Assembly (NCBI GenBank): GCA_964633825.1
Contig: CAZWHE010000028.1
Coordinates: 1 to 30,586 of the forward strand
Reading direction: 5' to 3'
DNA length: 30,586 bases
Source of the DNA: CAZWHE01 sp964633825
Lineage (GTDB): Bacteria; Planctomycetota; B15-G4; CAYZWU01
Both the position numbers and the translations under genes were made by a program. The notes beneath the pieces were generated by a model that had not been told where the DNA came from, searched no databases, and worked only from the letters and a program-made list of their open reading frames with translations. This document shows positions 1 through 7,757 of the stretch, one piece after another. Numbering within the stretch: position 1 is the first letter of the stretch; every line of letters begins with the position of its first letter.

Positions 1-884
1 CTTCCAATTGGGGAGAGAGCATGGTGATGAGGCTTCTCGACAAGGAAGCGGCTCTCATCTCTCTTGAAGAGCTCGGTTTTCACGGGGCCGATTACGACCG
101 TTTTAAAAACATCATCAGAAGACCGAACGGCATCTTCCTCGTAACGGGTCCCACGGGCTCTGGAAAGACGACGACGCTCTATGCCGCCCTCAAAGACCTG
201 AACCGGTCCGACGTCAAGCTCATTACGGCCGAAGATCCCGTGGAGTACCATATCCCGGGGATCAACCAGGTGCAGGTCAAGCACACGATCGGCCTCGATT
301 TCGCCCGCATTCTGCGCGCCATGTTGAGGCAGGCGCCCAATATCATCCTCGTGGGCGAGATCCGCGACAAGGAGACGGCCGAGATCGCGATCCAGGCCGC
401 GCTGACGGGACACCTCGTCTTTTCCACGCTTCACACGAACAATGCGGCATCGGCTTTGGCGCGCCTCATCGATATGGGCGTCAAACCCTTTCTCGTTTCA
501 TCTTCCATACAGGCGGTCATGGCGCAGAGGCTTGTGAGGAAGCTCTGCACAGACTGCCGGGAGGAATACACGCCGGAACAGAGCGAGTTGAGCGCCCTCG
601 GGGTCCGGGCCGAAGATGCGGCGAAGAGAAAGATCTACCGCCCCCGGGGATGCCCGGCGTGCCGCAATACCGGTTACCGGGGCCGTACGGGAATCTTCGA
701 GCTGATGGAAATGGACTGGACGCTGCGAGAGATGGCATTCCAGATGCGGCCCACCACCGATATCCAGAGACAGGCCGCCTCCTCGGGAATGATGTCGCTC
801 CTCGTCCGGGATGCGATCCGGAAGGTCCTGGCAGGGGTCTCGTCGATCCGCGAGGTCCTGAGGGCCGTGCAGTCCGAAAACTGA
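1..884 (+). CDS. PilB/GspE-family secretion ATPase, C-terminal part (cut by window start)
   Basis: AAA-type ATPase of the type IV pilus assembly / type II secretion family, acting as a cytoplasmic hexamer that powers pilin polymerisation. The reading frame is open to the window edge: codons from base 3 give SNWGES before the Met at 21, matching the family stretch before MRLLD, so the Met at 21 is internal and the N-terminal domain lies outside. Counting from that Met, Walker A GPTGSGKTT is at 43-51, the Asp box ITAEDPVEY at about 68-76, Walker B IILVGEIRD at about 108-116, and the His box TGHLVFSTLHTNN follows. A tetracysteine zinc site (C176, C179, C211, C214) places it with PilB/GspE and not PilT. 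pilT follows after 27 bases. A second, complete PilB is encoded at 1996-3708, so this is a paralogue. Whether it serves a pilus or a secretion system cannot be decided here. Confidence 0.93.
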   Translation, partial: SNWGESMVMRLLDKEAALISLEELGFHGADYDRFKNIIRRPNGIFLVTGPTGSGKTTTLYAALKDLNRSDVKLITAEDPVEYHIPGINQVQVKHTIGLDFARILRAMLRQAPNIILVGEIRDKETAEIAIQAALTGHLVFSTLHTNNAASALARLIDMGVKPFLVSSSIQAVMAQRLVRKLCTDCREEYTPEQSELSALGVRAEDAAKRKIYRPRGCPACRNTGYRGRTGIFELMEMDWTLREMAFQMRPTTDIQRQAASSGMMSLLVRDAIRKVLAGVSSIREVLRAVQSEN

Positions 885-911
885 CAGGGCGGGAACGTCC
901 GATTCGAAAGG

Positions 912-1994
912 ATGTGTTTCTTGAACCTTGAACCTTTGCTGGAAACGGTCATTCGAGAAAAAGCCTCAGACCTTCATTTGACCACGTTTCTTCCGCCCAC
1001 GATGCGCCATCACGGCCGCCTCAGGTCGCTCGGGGAAGAAACCCTGGGCGCCAAGGACGTGGAGGCTGCGGTTCAGGCATTGGCGCCGGAAAAAAATCTC
1101 CTGGAGATGAAAGAGAAGGGGAACTCCGATTTCGGGTTTTCATTCGAGAGCGCGGTTTCCGATGAGAGCGCCCGGTTCAGGGTTTCGATCTACCGCCAGA
1201 AGGGCGAGCCGGCGGTCGCTCTCCGGTTGATCCCGTCGACGATCATGACTTTCGACGAGATCGGACTTCCCGAATCGATCAAGAAGATCCTTGTCAAGAA
1301 GCGGGGGCTCCTGCTCGTGACCGGGCCGACGGGATCGGGAAAAACGACGACTCAGGCGGCCATGATCGACTTCATCAACACGACCATGGACCGCCATATC
1401 ATCACCATCGAAGATCCTATTGAGTATTTCCACTCGCACAAGAAATCGATCATCAGCCAGAGAGAGATCGGCAGGGATGTCCCTTCCTTTCCCGAAGCCC
1501 TGAGGAGCGCGCTCCGTCAGGACCCGGACGTTGTTCTCGTAGGCGAGATGCGCGACAACGAAACCATTGCCACGGCGATCCGGGCGGCCGAGACGGGGCA
1601 CTTGGTGCTGGGCACTCTTCATACGGTGGGAGCCGCCAGGACGGTGGACAGGATCATCGATTCCTTCCCGCCCGACTTTCAGGAGCACATCCGCTCCCAG
1701 CTCTCGTTCTCGATCGAAGCGGTGGTTTCGCAGGTCCTCGTTCCCAGGAAGGACGGAACGGGTGTTGCCGCCGCTTTCGAGATCATGACCAAGACCCCGG
1801 CCATCGAAAACCACATCCGCAAATCGGAAACATTCAAAATCGCGTCGGTGATCCAGACCTCGCGCAAGCACGGCATGATCCTGCTCGACGATTCCATCGC
1901 CGGCCTCGCAATGAACGGTGTGATCGGCACCGCGGACGCTCTTGCTTTCGCCCAGGATCCCGGCGAGCTCAGGAGCAGGGTGGGAGACGAATGA
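912..1994 (+). CDS. pilT: PilT/PilU-family twitching motility (retraction) ATPase
   Basis: Hexameric ATPase that drives pilus retraction. Numbered from the Met at 912 (360 residues), there is an N-terminal PAS-like domain with the typical ASDLHL motif near 18-23, Walker A GPTGSGKTTT at 138-147, Asp box ITIEDPIEY at 164-172, Walker B VVLVGEMRD at 207-215, and the PilT signature AIRAAETGH followed by LVLGTLHT at 222-238. It lacks the tetracysteine of PilB, which supports PilT. The ATG at 912 sits directly on the AAAGGA sequence at 907-911. A TTG at 921, about 9 bases after that sequence, would give an N-terminus beginning MNLEPLLE, closer to typical PilT, and may be the true start. The gene lies between two PilB-type genes, and pilB begins one base after its stop. 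Retraction (PilT) versus accessory retraction (PilU) is not resolved. Confidence 0.92.
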   Translation: MCFLNLEPLLETVIREKASDLHLTTFLPPTMRHHGRLRSLGEETLGAKDVEAAVQALAPEKNLLEMKEKGNSDFGFSFESAVSDESARFRVSIYRQKGEPAVALRLIPSTIMTFDEIGLPESIKKILVKKRGLLLVTGPTGSGKTTTQAAMIDFINTTMDRHIITIEDPIEYFHSHKKSIISQREIGRDVPSFPEALRSALRQDPDVVLVGEMRDNETIATAIRAAETGHLVLGTLHTVGAARTVDRIIDSFPPDFQEHIRSQLSFSIEAVVSQVLVPRKDGTGVAAAFEIMTKTPAIENHIRKSETFKIASVIQTSRKHGMILLDDSIAGLAMNGVIGTADALAFAQDPGELRSRVGDE

Positions 1995-1995
1995 G

Positions 1996-3708
1996 ATGAG
2001 CGACGGCAAGGCCGGAAAGGGTACGCGCAAACCGATCGGCCAGATTCTAAAGGACCTGGATGCCCTGTCCGAGGGTGATATCCAGGAAGCCCTGGTCGTT
2101 CAGCGCAAAGAAGGAGAACTCCTGGGAAAGATCCTCATCGATCTCGGTCACATCAACGAAAAACAGCTTGCCGTAGCCCTGGGAATTCAGGGGGGAATGG
2201 AGTTTTTCGACCTCGGGGAGAAGGAGATCCCCAAAGACGCCGTCGACCGGCTCGACGCATCGACAGCGTCCCTCTTCCGGGTCATGCCCGTCCGCTTCAA
2301 AAATGGCGTGCTCACCGTTGCCATGGCGGACCCCCTTAATGTCAACATGCTCGACGATCTGGGATTCATCGTTAATTCGACCGTTAGGGGCGTTATCAGC
2401 GACGAGAAGGTCATCGACGAGGCCATCGCCAAGTTCTACGGCGCACCGGGAAGCCAGAACTTGGACACCATCGTCGACGAATTCAGGCGCGGGGATTCCG
2501 AAGGGAAGCTCGACCTCGGTGACACGGAGGCCATGGCGCACGCCGGGCCGGTGGTGAAGCTGCTCAACTACATCCTTTTTCAGGCGATTCGGGACAAAGC
2601 GTCCGATATTCACCTCGAACCCTTTGAGAACGATTTCAAAGTGCGCTATCGCGTCGACGGCGTTCTGTATGAAATGGAAGCTCCCCCTCTCTCGCTCGCC
2701 GTCCCACTGATCTCGCGAGTGAAAGTCATGTCCAATCTCGACATCGCCGAAACGCGTGTTCCACAGGACGGCCGTATAGAGCTCTCCATAGGCGGCAATC
2801 CCGTGGACCTGCGTGTCTCCACCCTGCCCACGATCTTCGGCGAGTCCTGCGTCATGCGCGTTCTCGACAGAAGCGTCGTTTCTCTCGATTTGGAAAAGCT
2901 CGGGCTCAGGGAGGACGACATCGGTGCTTTGCGCTCGATCATCAAGAAACCGCACGGCATCGTTCTCGTCACCGGGCCGACCGGTTCGGGAAAGACGACG
3001 ACCCTCTATTCGGTCCTGAGCGAGATCTACGAGGAGGGCGTCATGATCATCACAACCGAGGATCCTGTCGAATACGACATCAACGGCCTTGTTCAGATCC
3101 CGATCAACGATGAGATTGAAGTGACCTACGAGCGTGTGCTCCGGACGATTCTCAGGCAGGATCCCGATATCATCCTCGTGGGCGAGATCCGCGACAGGGA
3201 GACGGCCCGCATCGCCGTCGAGGCTTCGTTGACGGGGCATCTCGTCTTTTCCACCCTCCACACGAACAACGCGCCGTCCACGATTACTCGAATGGTCGAC
3301 ATCGGGACGGAGCCCTTTTTGCTGACCGCCACCCTCGAAGCCGTGATCGCCCAAAGGCTCGTGCGCTGTATCTGCAGCGAATGCAAGCAGTACTACGAGC
3401 CCGATGACAGCGTGCTGCACGAGCTCAATCTGAAGCGGGATGAGATCATGGGCAAGAAGTTCGCCTATGGAAAAGGGTGCGAGCACTGTAACTATTCCGG
3501 TTACCGGGGCAGGATGGCCATATTCGAGATCATGAGGATTTCCGAGCGGATCAAGCAATTGATCCTGGAGCACGCTTCGATGCGGACGATCAGGGAAGTG
3601 GCTGTTGAGGAGGGGATGAGGGGACTGCGCGAAAGCGGGCTCCTCGCTGTTTATGACGGCAAAACCTCTATCGAAGAAATCATCCGGGAGACGATGATGA
3701 GCGGTTGA
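1996..3708 (+). CDS. pilB: PilB-type pilus assembly ATPase, full length
   Basis: Extension ATPase of the type IV pilus or a related machine, 570 residues from the ATG at 1996. This start follows the pilT stop by one base and has GGTGGGAG upstream; an earlier in-frame ATG at 1942 lies inside pilT and is not favoured. An N-terminal MshEN/T2SSE_N-type domain spans roughly residues 15-155, with LGKILIDLGHI and the repeated hydrophobic pattern that binds c-di-GMP in some relatives (known of the family, not shown here). The N2 domain has SDIHLEP near 203-209. Walker A GPTGSGKTT is at 327-335, Walker B IILVGEIRD at about 392-400, and zinc cysteines are at C460, C463, C495 and C498. It is a paralogue of the truncated ATPase at the window start. 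pilC follows after 65 bases. Confidence 0.95.
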   Translation: MSDGKAGKGTRKPIGQILKDLDALSEGDIQEALVVQRKEGELLGKILIDLGHINEKQLAVALGIQGGMEFFDLGEKEIPKDAVDRLDASTASLFRVMPVRFKNGVLTVAMADPLNVNMLDDLGFIVNSTVRGVISDEKVIDEAIAKFYGAPGSQNLDTIVDEFRRGDSEGKLDLGDTEAMAHAGPVVKLLNYILFQAIRDKASDIHLEPFENDFKVRYRVDGVLYEMEAPPLSLAVPLISRVKVMSNLDIAETRVPQDGRIELSIGGNPVDLRVSTLPTIFGESCVMRVLDRSVVSLDLEKLGLREDDIGALRSIIKKPHGIVLVTGPTGSGKTTTLYSVLSEIYEEGVMIITTEDPVEYDINGLVQIPINDEIEVTYERVLRTILRQDPDIILVGEIRDRETARIAVEASLTGHLVFSTLHTNNAPSTITRMVDIGTEPFLLTATLEAVIAQRLVRCICSECKQYYEPDDSVLHELNLKRDEIMGKKFAYGKGCEHCNYSGYRGRMAIFEIMRISERIKQLILEHASMRTIREVAVEEGMRGLRESGLLAVYDGKTSIEEIIRETMMSG

Positions 3709-3773
3709 AGCCGGCTCTCCGGACCGGAACCCGATAGTCAAACCACTGACAAAAAAGGAGACGATAAAACGAC

Positions 3774-4922
3774 ATGCCACTCCAGAAGACGAGAAAGCCG
3801 AAACCACCGAAAAAGGTTTCCAAGCCCGCGGCGCTTTCAGCGGCACAGCCCGAGCGTTCCAGGGCCTCTTTCTTCAGAAAAAAAGTATCGCCCAGAATGC
3901 TCATGCAGTTCACAGTGCAGCTGTCGACACTCCAGAATGCCGGCCTTCCGCTCGTCAGGAGCTTGAAGATCCTTGAAGGCCAGATGCGGCCCGGGCCTTT
4001 TAAGGATGTCCTTGTTGCCGTGACGGATGATGTGGAAGGCGGAAGCGCCCTGTCCGAGGCCCTGGGAAAGCATCAGTCCGTCTTCGACCGTCTCTATGTG
4101 AATATGGTGCGGGCCGGCGAAGCGGGCGGTGTCCTCGACCAGATTCTCACCAGGCTTGCCGAGTTTATGGAAAAGTCGGAAAACATCAAGAGCCGCATCA
4201 AGGAAGCGCTCACCTATCCGGTTCTCGTGCTGATTTTCGCGGCAGCCATCCTTGTTTTCATCATGCTCGTGGTGGTTCCCAAATTCAACGCCATCTTCGA
4301 GAGCTTCAACGAGGACCTTCCCCTCCCGACGCAGTTCCTGATCGGTTTCAGTTCTTCGATCGTGACTCACTGGTACCTCTATATCGCCGTTCCCGTTTTG
4401 ATCTGGTTGGCCTACCAGTGGACGCTTCGAAACAGCGCATTTAGGTTTATGCGCGATCGGTGGGCTTTGAAGTTTCCAATCGCCGGGGACATGACTCAGA
4501 AAGCGATCGTTTCACGGTTTTCGCGGACACTGGGAACCCTTCTCCGAAGCGGTGTTCCAATCCTCGAAGGACTGGCCATCGTGAAAGAATCGATCTCCAA
4601 CGCCGTGCTCCAGAAAGCGGTGAGCGATGTCCATGACAGTATCCGGGAAGGAGAGAGCATCGCGCCCCCTCTCGGGGAGAGCGGGCTTTTCGATGACCTC
4701 GTGGTGAACATGATCGACGTGGGTGAAGCGACGGGTTCCCTAGACCAGATGCTTCTCAAGATCGCCGACACCTATGACAACGAAGTCGATATCAAGGTTT
4801 CGACCCTGTTCAAGGCGATCGAACCGACGATCATCATCTTTTTAGCCGTAGTGGTCGGGTTCATCGTTATGGCGCTCTTTCTTCCGATTCTCAAGATGCT
4901 GAACACCCTGGGAGGAACATAA
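3774..4922 (+). CDS. pilC: PilC/GspF-type inner-membrane platform protein
   Basis: Polytopic inner-membrane protein on which PilB and PilT act. At 382 residues it has the usual family length. It carries two T2SSF domains, about 42-165 and 245-370, each with the signature of the family: VRAGEAGGVLDQIL at 112-125 and IDVGEATGSLDQML at 314-327. Three membrane segments are visible at about 148-168, 199-216 and 350-372, as in PilC. The first 35 residues are basic and Lys/Pro-rich, probably cytosolic. The ATG at 3774 is preceded by AAAGGAG at 3754-3760 with a somewhat long 13-base spacer. It sits between pilB and the histidine kinase, and the co-directional spacing suggests one operon. Confidence 0.95.
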   Translation: MPLQKTRKPKPPKKVSKPAALSAAQPERSRASFFRKKVSPRMLMQFTVQLSTLQNAGLPLVRSLKILEGQMRPGPFKDVLVAVTDDVEGGSALSEALGKHQSVFDRLYVNMVRAGEAGGVLDQILTRLAEFMEKSENIKSRIKEALTYPVLVLIFAAAILVFIMLVVVPKFNAIFESFNEDLPLPTQFLIGFSSSIVTHWYLYIAVPVLIWLAYQWTLRNSAFRFMRDRWALKFPIAGDMTQKAIVSRFSRTLGTLLRSGVPILEGLAIVKESISNAVLQKAVSDVHDSIREGESIAPPLGESGLFDDLVVNMIDVGEATGSLDQMLLKIADTYDNEVDIKVSTLFKAIEPTIIIFLAVVVGFIVMALFLPILKMLNTLGGT

Positions 4923-4935
4923 GAAAAGAGGATTC

Positions 4936-6468
4936 ATGTCGCTCAGGATCAAGCTGCTCCTCTGGATTATCACCGTCAATATCGGCATCGCGGCGCTTCT
5001 CCTGACAGCCATTCTCGGGAATGTGGAAGCACAGCGCCAGGCTCAGGACCGGACCGTGGAGAGAATCCAAGAGCATCGAGGCGAGATTCTGGAGAGGCTT
5101 TCCAACGTTCTTCTTTTCGAAGAGACCTTTTCCGGCTACGAAGAGGATAAAATCACCACTCAGAAAATTATCAACTGGGAAGGATGGCAGGACTTCCATG
5201 ACGCACTTGTTTTTAAGGATTATATCGAGTTCGAAGGCGGAATCATCCATACCGATATCGAGCTGAACCCTCTGGGGAGACGCAATCGCTCGTCAACGTT
5301 TGATCGGCCCAGAGCCGTACGGATGTTGAAGACGGCCATCAAACAAGGGCGTCTGGTTGCCGAGGGCGATTGCATCGCCATACCCCTTCACGTCAAGTCC
5401 GGCAGCGGAATACGGGTCTGGGGCGGGGCTTTTGTCCGTCCCCGTTTCCCCGCCTTTGTAGAAAGCAGCGCTTCTTTCGATCTCACCGTTTTTTGGGCCG
5501 CCATGATCGGAGGAACGATTGTCTTGATCATCGTGACATATGTTGTTCTGTCACGGCTCGTGATCCGGCCTGTCGAAGAGATCGCCGGTGTGGCCGATCA
5601 GGTGGCCCGGGGGGATTTTTCCGCCCATTGCGCCTTGTCGGAATCGCGCGATGAGGTGGGCCGGCTCATTCGGTCGTTCAATTATATGGTCGACGAGGTC
5701 GATGATTATCACAAGCACCTACAGGGGAAGATCGACGAATCTCAGGAGCGGGTCCGGCTGGCCGAGCGGCATCTGATCGTGGCTCAACAGCTCGCTTCAA
5801 CCGGGAAGCTGGCCGCCGGGATCGCCCACGAAATAAACAATCCCATCGGCGGGATGATCAATGCCGCGATTCGTCTCAAAGAGGAGGTCCGGAAAGACAG
5901 CCGGTTGGAACATTATCCTTCCCTGATCATCGAAGGGCTCGAGCGAATCAAGGAGACGGTCCGCAAAGTACTGGCATTCACGCCGAGGGAACTGGAACCG
6001 CGGCTGACGGATGTTTCCGATGTTTTGAAAGACGCATACGCCTTAATCGATCACAGGCTGGGTGAAATCGGAATCCGTCTCGTTTCCAGAGTCGATCCCC
6101 CCGATCTGGCGGTTCATTGCGAGCCCGGTGGGATCAGGCAGGTTTTTCTGAACATCCTGATCAATGCCGCGGACGCCATTTCGGGCAGCGGGGGCCGAAT
6201 CGATGTGAAAGCCTTTCCCGACCCGGTTGAAAAAATGGTTGTCATCGAAATCGCGGACAACGGGTGCGGCATGAGCAGGGAGGAACAGGATCATATCTTC
6301 GATCTCTTCTACAGCACGAAACCGGCGGGAAAAGGAACGGGATTGGGTCTTTCAATTGTTCACAACATTCTGACAAAGCACGGCGGGAGAATTGAAGTTG
6401 AGAGCAGGCCCGGTGCGGGAACTCTGATCCGGGTCAGGCTCCCTGCCGGACTCGGCGAACCGGGTTAG
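4936..6468 (+). CDS. HAMP-containing sensor histidine kinase, possible PilS analogue
   Basis: Membrane-bound two-component sensor kinase of 510 residues. A first transmembrane segment lies at about 6-28, an extracytoplasmic sensor region at 30-180 with no domain I can name, and a second segment at about 183-205. HAMP follows at about 206-260, then a short coiled coil. The HisKA domain has AGIAHEINNP with phospho-acceptor H298. The HATPase domain shows the N box with N406, DNGCGM at about 441-446, and the G2 loop GKGTGLGLS at about 465-473. The phosphoacceptor context resembles NtrB/PilS-type kinases. It starts 13 bases after pilC and has an AAGAGG ribosome site, so it should be co-transcribed with the pilus genes. 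No response regulator follows, unlike classical pilS-pilR. A role in pilus control is inferred from position only. Confidence 0.93.
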   Translation: MSLRIKLLLWIITVNIGIAALLLTAILGNVEAQRQAQDRTVERIQEHRGEILERLSNVLLFEETFSGYEEDKITTQKIINWEGWQDFHDALVFKDYIEFEGGIIHTDIELNPLGRRNRSSTFDRPRAVRMLKTAIKQGRLVAEGDCIAIPLHVKSGSGIRVWGGAFVRPRFPAFVESSASFDLTVFWAAMIGGTIVLIIVTYVVLSRLVIRPVEEIAGVADQVARGDFSAHCALSESRDEVGRLIRSFNYMVDEVDDYHKHLQGKIDESQERVRLAERHLIVAQQLASTGKLAAGIAHEINNPIGGMINAAIRLKEEVRKDSRLEHYPSLIIEGLERIKETVRKVLAFTPRELEPRLTDVSDVLKDAYALIDHRLGEIGIRLVSRVDPPDLAVHCEPGGIRQVFLNILINAADAISGSGGRIDVKAFPDPVEKMVVIEIADNGCGMSREEQDHIFDLFYSTKPAGKGTGLGLSIVHNILTKHGGRIEVESRPGAGTLIRVRLPAGLGEPG

Positions 6469-6537
6469 TTCCTCCGTTGATTGTTTCAAGCCGGCACAGC
6501 ACAGCGTTTTCTTGTAGAATAGATCTGAATGGGGAAT

Positions 6538-6601
6538 AACCACAATATCTGGAGCCGGCGTGTGGGTTCGGGTTTTTCGGGTACAATATGTGTGGTTTTT
6601 T
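6538..6601 (+). terminator. Candidate intrinsic terminator after the pilus operon
   Basis: AACCACA at 6538-6544 pairs with TGTGGTT at 6591-6597, and ATAT at 6545-6548 pairs with ATAT at 6586-6589, leaving one bulged G at 6590. The 3' arm runs straight into a tract of six T (6596-6601, two of them in the stem). The 37-base loop is long for an intrinsic terminator, so this is only a candidate. It lies 70 bases after the kinase stop codon. Confidence 0.3.
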
Positions 6602-6813
6602 ACGTTGTAATGACACTTATGCAGAAACAAGGCAGAGTACAAGACTATTGAGAAGTGATGTAATCGCATATATTTCAGTGTCTAACAAGCGGAAACTCTT
6701 TCTGAACCTTTTGGAAATTGGGATCAATTTATCCTTGAACATTTCAAAGATGATCCTTATTCTTAGCATTTAAGGGGATATGTGAATGGGAGGGAAGACA
6801 TACAATCGATTCA

Positions 6814-6840
6814 AATGTATAGGTTACATTCTGCTATAAG
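6814..6840 (+). promoter_or_regulatory. Operator-like dyad beside an extended -10 element
   Basis: The sequence AATGTATAGGTTACATT (6814-6830) is a perfect inverted repeat of two 6-base arms (AATGTA, TACATT) around 5 bases. A further half-site ATACA lies at 6800-6804. Two bases after the dyad is TGCTATAAG (6832-6840), which fits an extended -10 promoter element (TGn plus 5 of 6 bases of TATAAT). No good -35 is present, as is common for extended -10 promoters. Transcription would start near 6847, about 90 bases before the GTG at 6937. The dyad would overlap the polymerase contact region, which suits a repressor or activator site. Confidence 0.4.
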
Positions 6841-6876
6841 TAGAGAAGATCAGAGTTGAGTATTGACAGTGAAGGT

Positions 6877-6905
6877 TTTCCGAAGGCCGCGATTCCTTCG
6901 TAAAA
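6877..6905 (+). promoter_or_regulatory. Hairpin in the presumed leader of the gene at 6937
   Basis: CGAAGG at 6881-6886 and CCTTCG at 6895-6900 form a perfect 6-base stem with an 8-base loop. After a single C/T mismatch the stem can be extended by TTTT (6876-6879) pairing with AAAA (6902-6905). It ends about 17 bases before the strong ribosome site GAGGAGG at 6922-6928. No T tract follows, so it is more likely a leader structure than a terminator. Confidence 0.35.
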
Positions 6906-6936
6906 ATTTTAAACATCCATTGAGGAGGTCGGCGGA

Positions 6937-7659
6937 GTGAGCGACGATTTTTTGTCTTTTGAAAAGGTTATGCGGGAGCTTCAGCTCGAAGAGGATGAGC
7001 TCAAGAAATTAGTATCAGCCGGTGAGATCCGTGCTTTTCGGGACGCCGATCAGATGAAATTCAAAAAGGAAGACATCGTCGGATTCCAGAAAATTCAGGA
7101 CGGCTCTGAACCCGATGTGATAGATCTTCTTGAGGATGATCAGGAACCGGTAGAGGAAGGGGATCAAGGTCTGGAATCCGCCGGTGATGATTTGACCGAA
7201 GAGATCGTGTTCGACGACGCCGAAATTGACGACGCCGACGAATCTCTCGAGGACATCTCTCTCGATTTAGAAGAAGAAGAAGAAGGCGATGTGGGAATGA
7301 AGACAGAGCCTATCGCGGATGAGGATCTTTTCGCGGATGAGGCATTGGCTGATGAAGCTGTGGCTGAAGAAGCTGTGGCTGATGAAGAGATCGCAGAAGT
7401 CGATGACGACATTCTCATCGGAAGCGATGAGAATGAAGGAATAGAGGAAGACTTTTCCGATGAACCGAGCAGGAGAACACCCGTCAAGAAATCGAGGGCA
7501 GCAGCTTCCGCGGAGGAAGAAGTAACCGAAGGACCGGCCTTCCTTGGAGTGATGGTCGTGTCGTCCTTGGTTCTCTTGATTGGTGTTCTTGTCATGGTTG
7601 ACATTGCATCGAGCAACCCGAGTCCTATGGTGGAATGGCTTGTGGGTATGTTCAAGTAA
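6937..7659 (+). CDS. HTH (MerR/excisionase-like) protein with acidic linker and C-terminal membrane anchor
   Basis: 240 residues from a GTG start with GAGGAGG at 6922-6928, spaced 8 bases. Residues 6-52 resemble the small MerR/excisionase-type helix-turn-helix fold: a helix, then LVSAGEIRAFRDADQMKF, then a helix ending in FQK. Residues 55-178 are extremely rich in Asp and Glu and look disordered. They include four tandem five-residue units (ADEAL, ADEAV, AEEAV, ADEEI) at 133-152. A basic patch RRTPVKKSR follows at 179-187, then a single transmembrane helix at about 202-224 and a short tail. There is no signal peptide, so the HTH end should be cytoplasmic and the anchor tail-like. The function is unknown. 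It heads a co-directional cluster with two lipoprotein genes, which suggests an envelope-linked role. The HTH call rests on pattern only. Confidence 0.8.
   Translation: MSDDFLSFEKVMRELQLEEDELKKLVSAGEIRAFRDADQMKFKKEDIVGFQKIQDGSEPDVIDLLEDDQEPVEEGDQGLESAGDDLTEEIVFDDAEIDDADESLEDISLDLEEEEEGDVGMKTEPIADEDLFADEALADEAVAEEAVADEEIAEVDDDILIGSDENEGIEEDFSDEPSRRTPVKKSRAAASAEEEVTEGPAFLGVMVVSSLVLLIGVLVMVDIASSNPSPMVEWLVGMFK
7333..7392 (+). repeat. Four tandem 15-base units inside the acidic linker
   Basis: Consecutive in-frame 15-base units at 7333-7347, 7348-7362, 7363-7377 and 7378-7392 encode ADEAL, ADEAV, AEEAV and ADEEI. The second and third units differ at one base only, which points to recent duplication by slippage, while the first and fourth are more diverged. 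Confidence 0.8.
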
Positions 7660-7757
7660 ATGTTTTGCGACTGTTCGTTTGCGGAAAGCTGCAACGGCGG
7701 TATGGCGGTTTTGTTCCTAGGACATTGGAGTAATCCTTTTAGAAAAGGGGGTGTTTC

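Larger units (their letters stand above)
6469..6936 (+). other. AT-rich intergenic region without a supported gene
   Basis: This 468-base gap separates the pilus operon from the envelope gene cluster. It is visibly richer in A and T than the coding sequence on both sides, most clearly from about 6600 to 6850. I see no ORF with a ribosome site and family resemblance, and no tRNA. It does contain a stem followed by a T run (6538-6601), an inverted repeat next to an extended -10 element (6814-6840) and a hairpin just before the next gene (6877-6905). These are listed separately. A small structured RNA is not excluded by reading alone. Confidence 0.6.

Noticed and set aside
882..914. The first ATPase and pilT are in the same frame, separated by one TGA, suggesting selenocysteine or read-through fusion
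   Set aside because: Both are full family domains with normal ends. A shared frame has a one-in-three chance, and no selenocysteine is expected in these ATPases.
2047..3846. 599-codon open frame on the minus strand opposite pilB
   Set aside because: It is antisense to a strongly conserved gene, with composition explained by codon bias. Its translation shows no recognisable motif.
6588..6773. Small ORF of 61 codons in the AT-rich gap
   Set aside because: It lacks a ribosome site, and its translation resembles random AT-rich sequence.
6863..6868. Perfect TTGACA as a -35 box for the gene at 6937
   Set aside because: No -10-like hexamer lies 15-19 bases downstream; that position is GC-rich.
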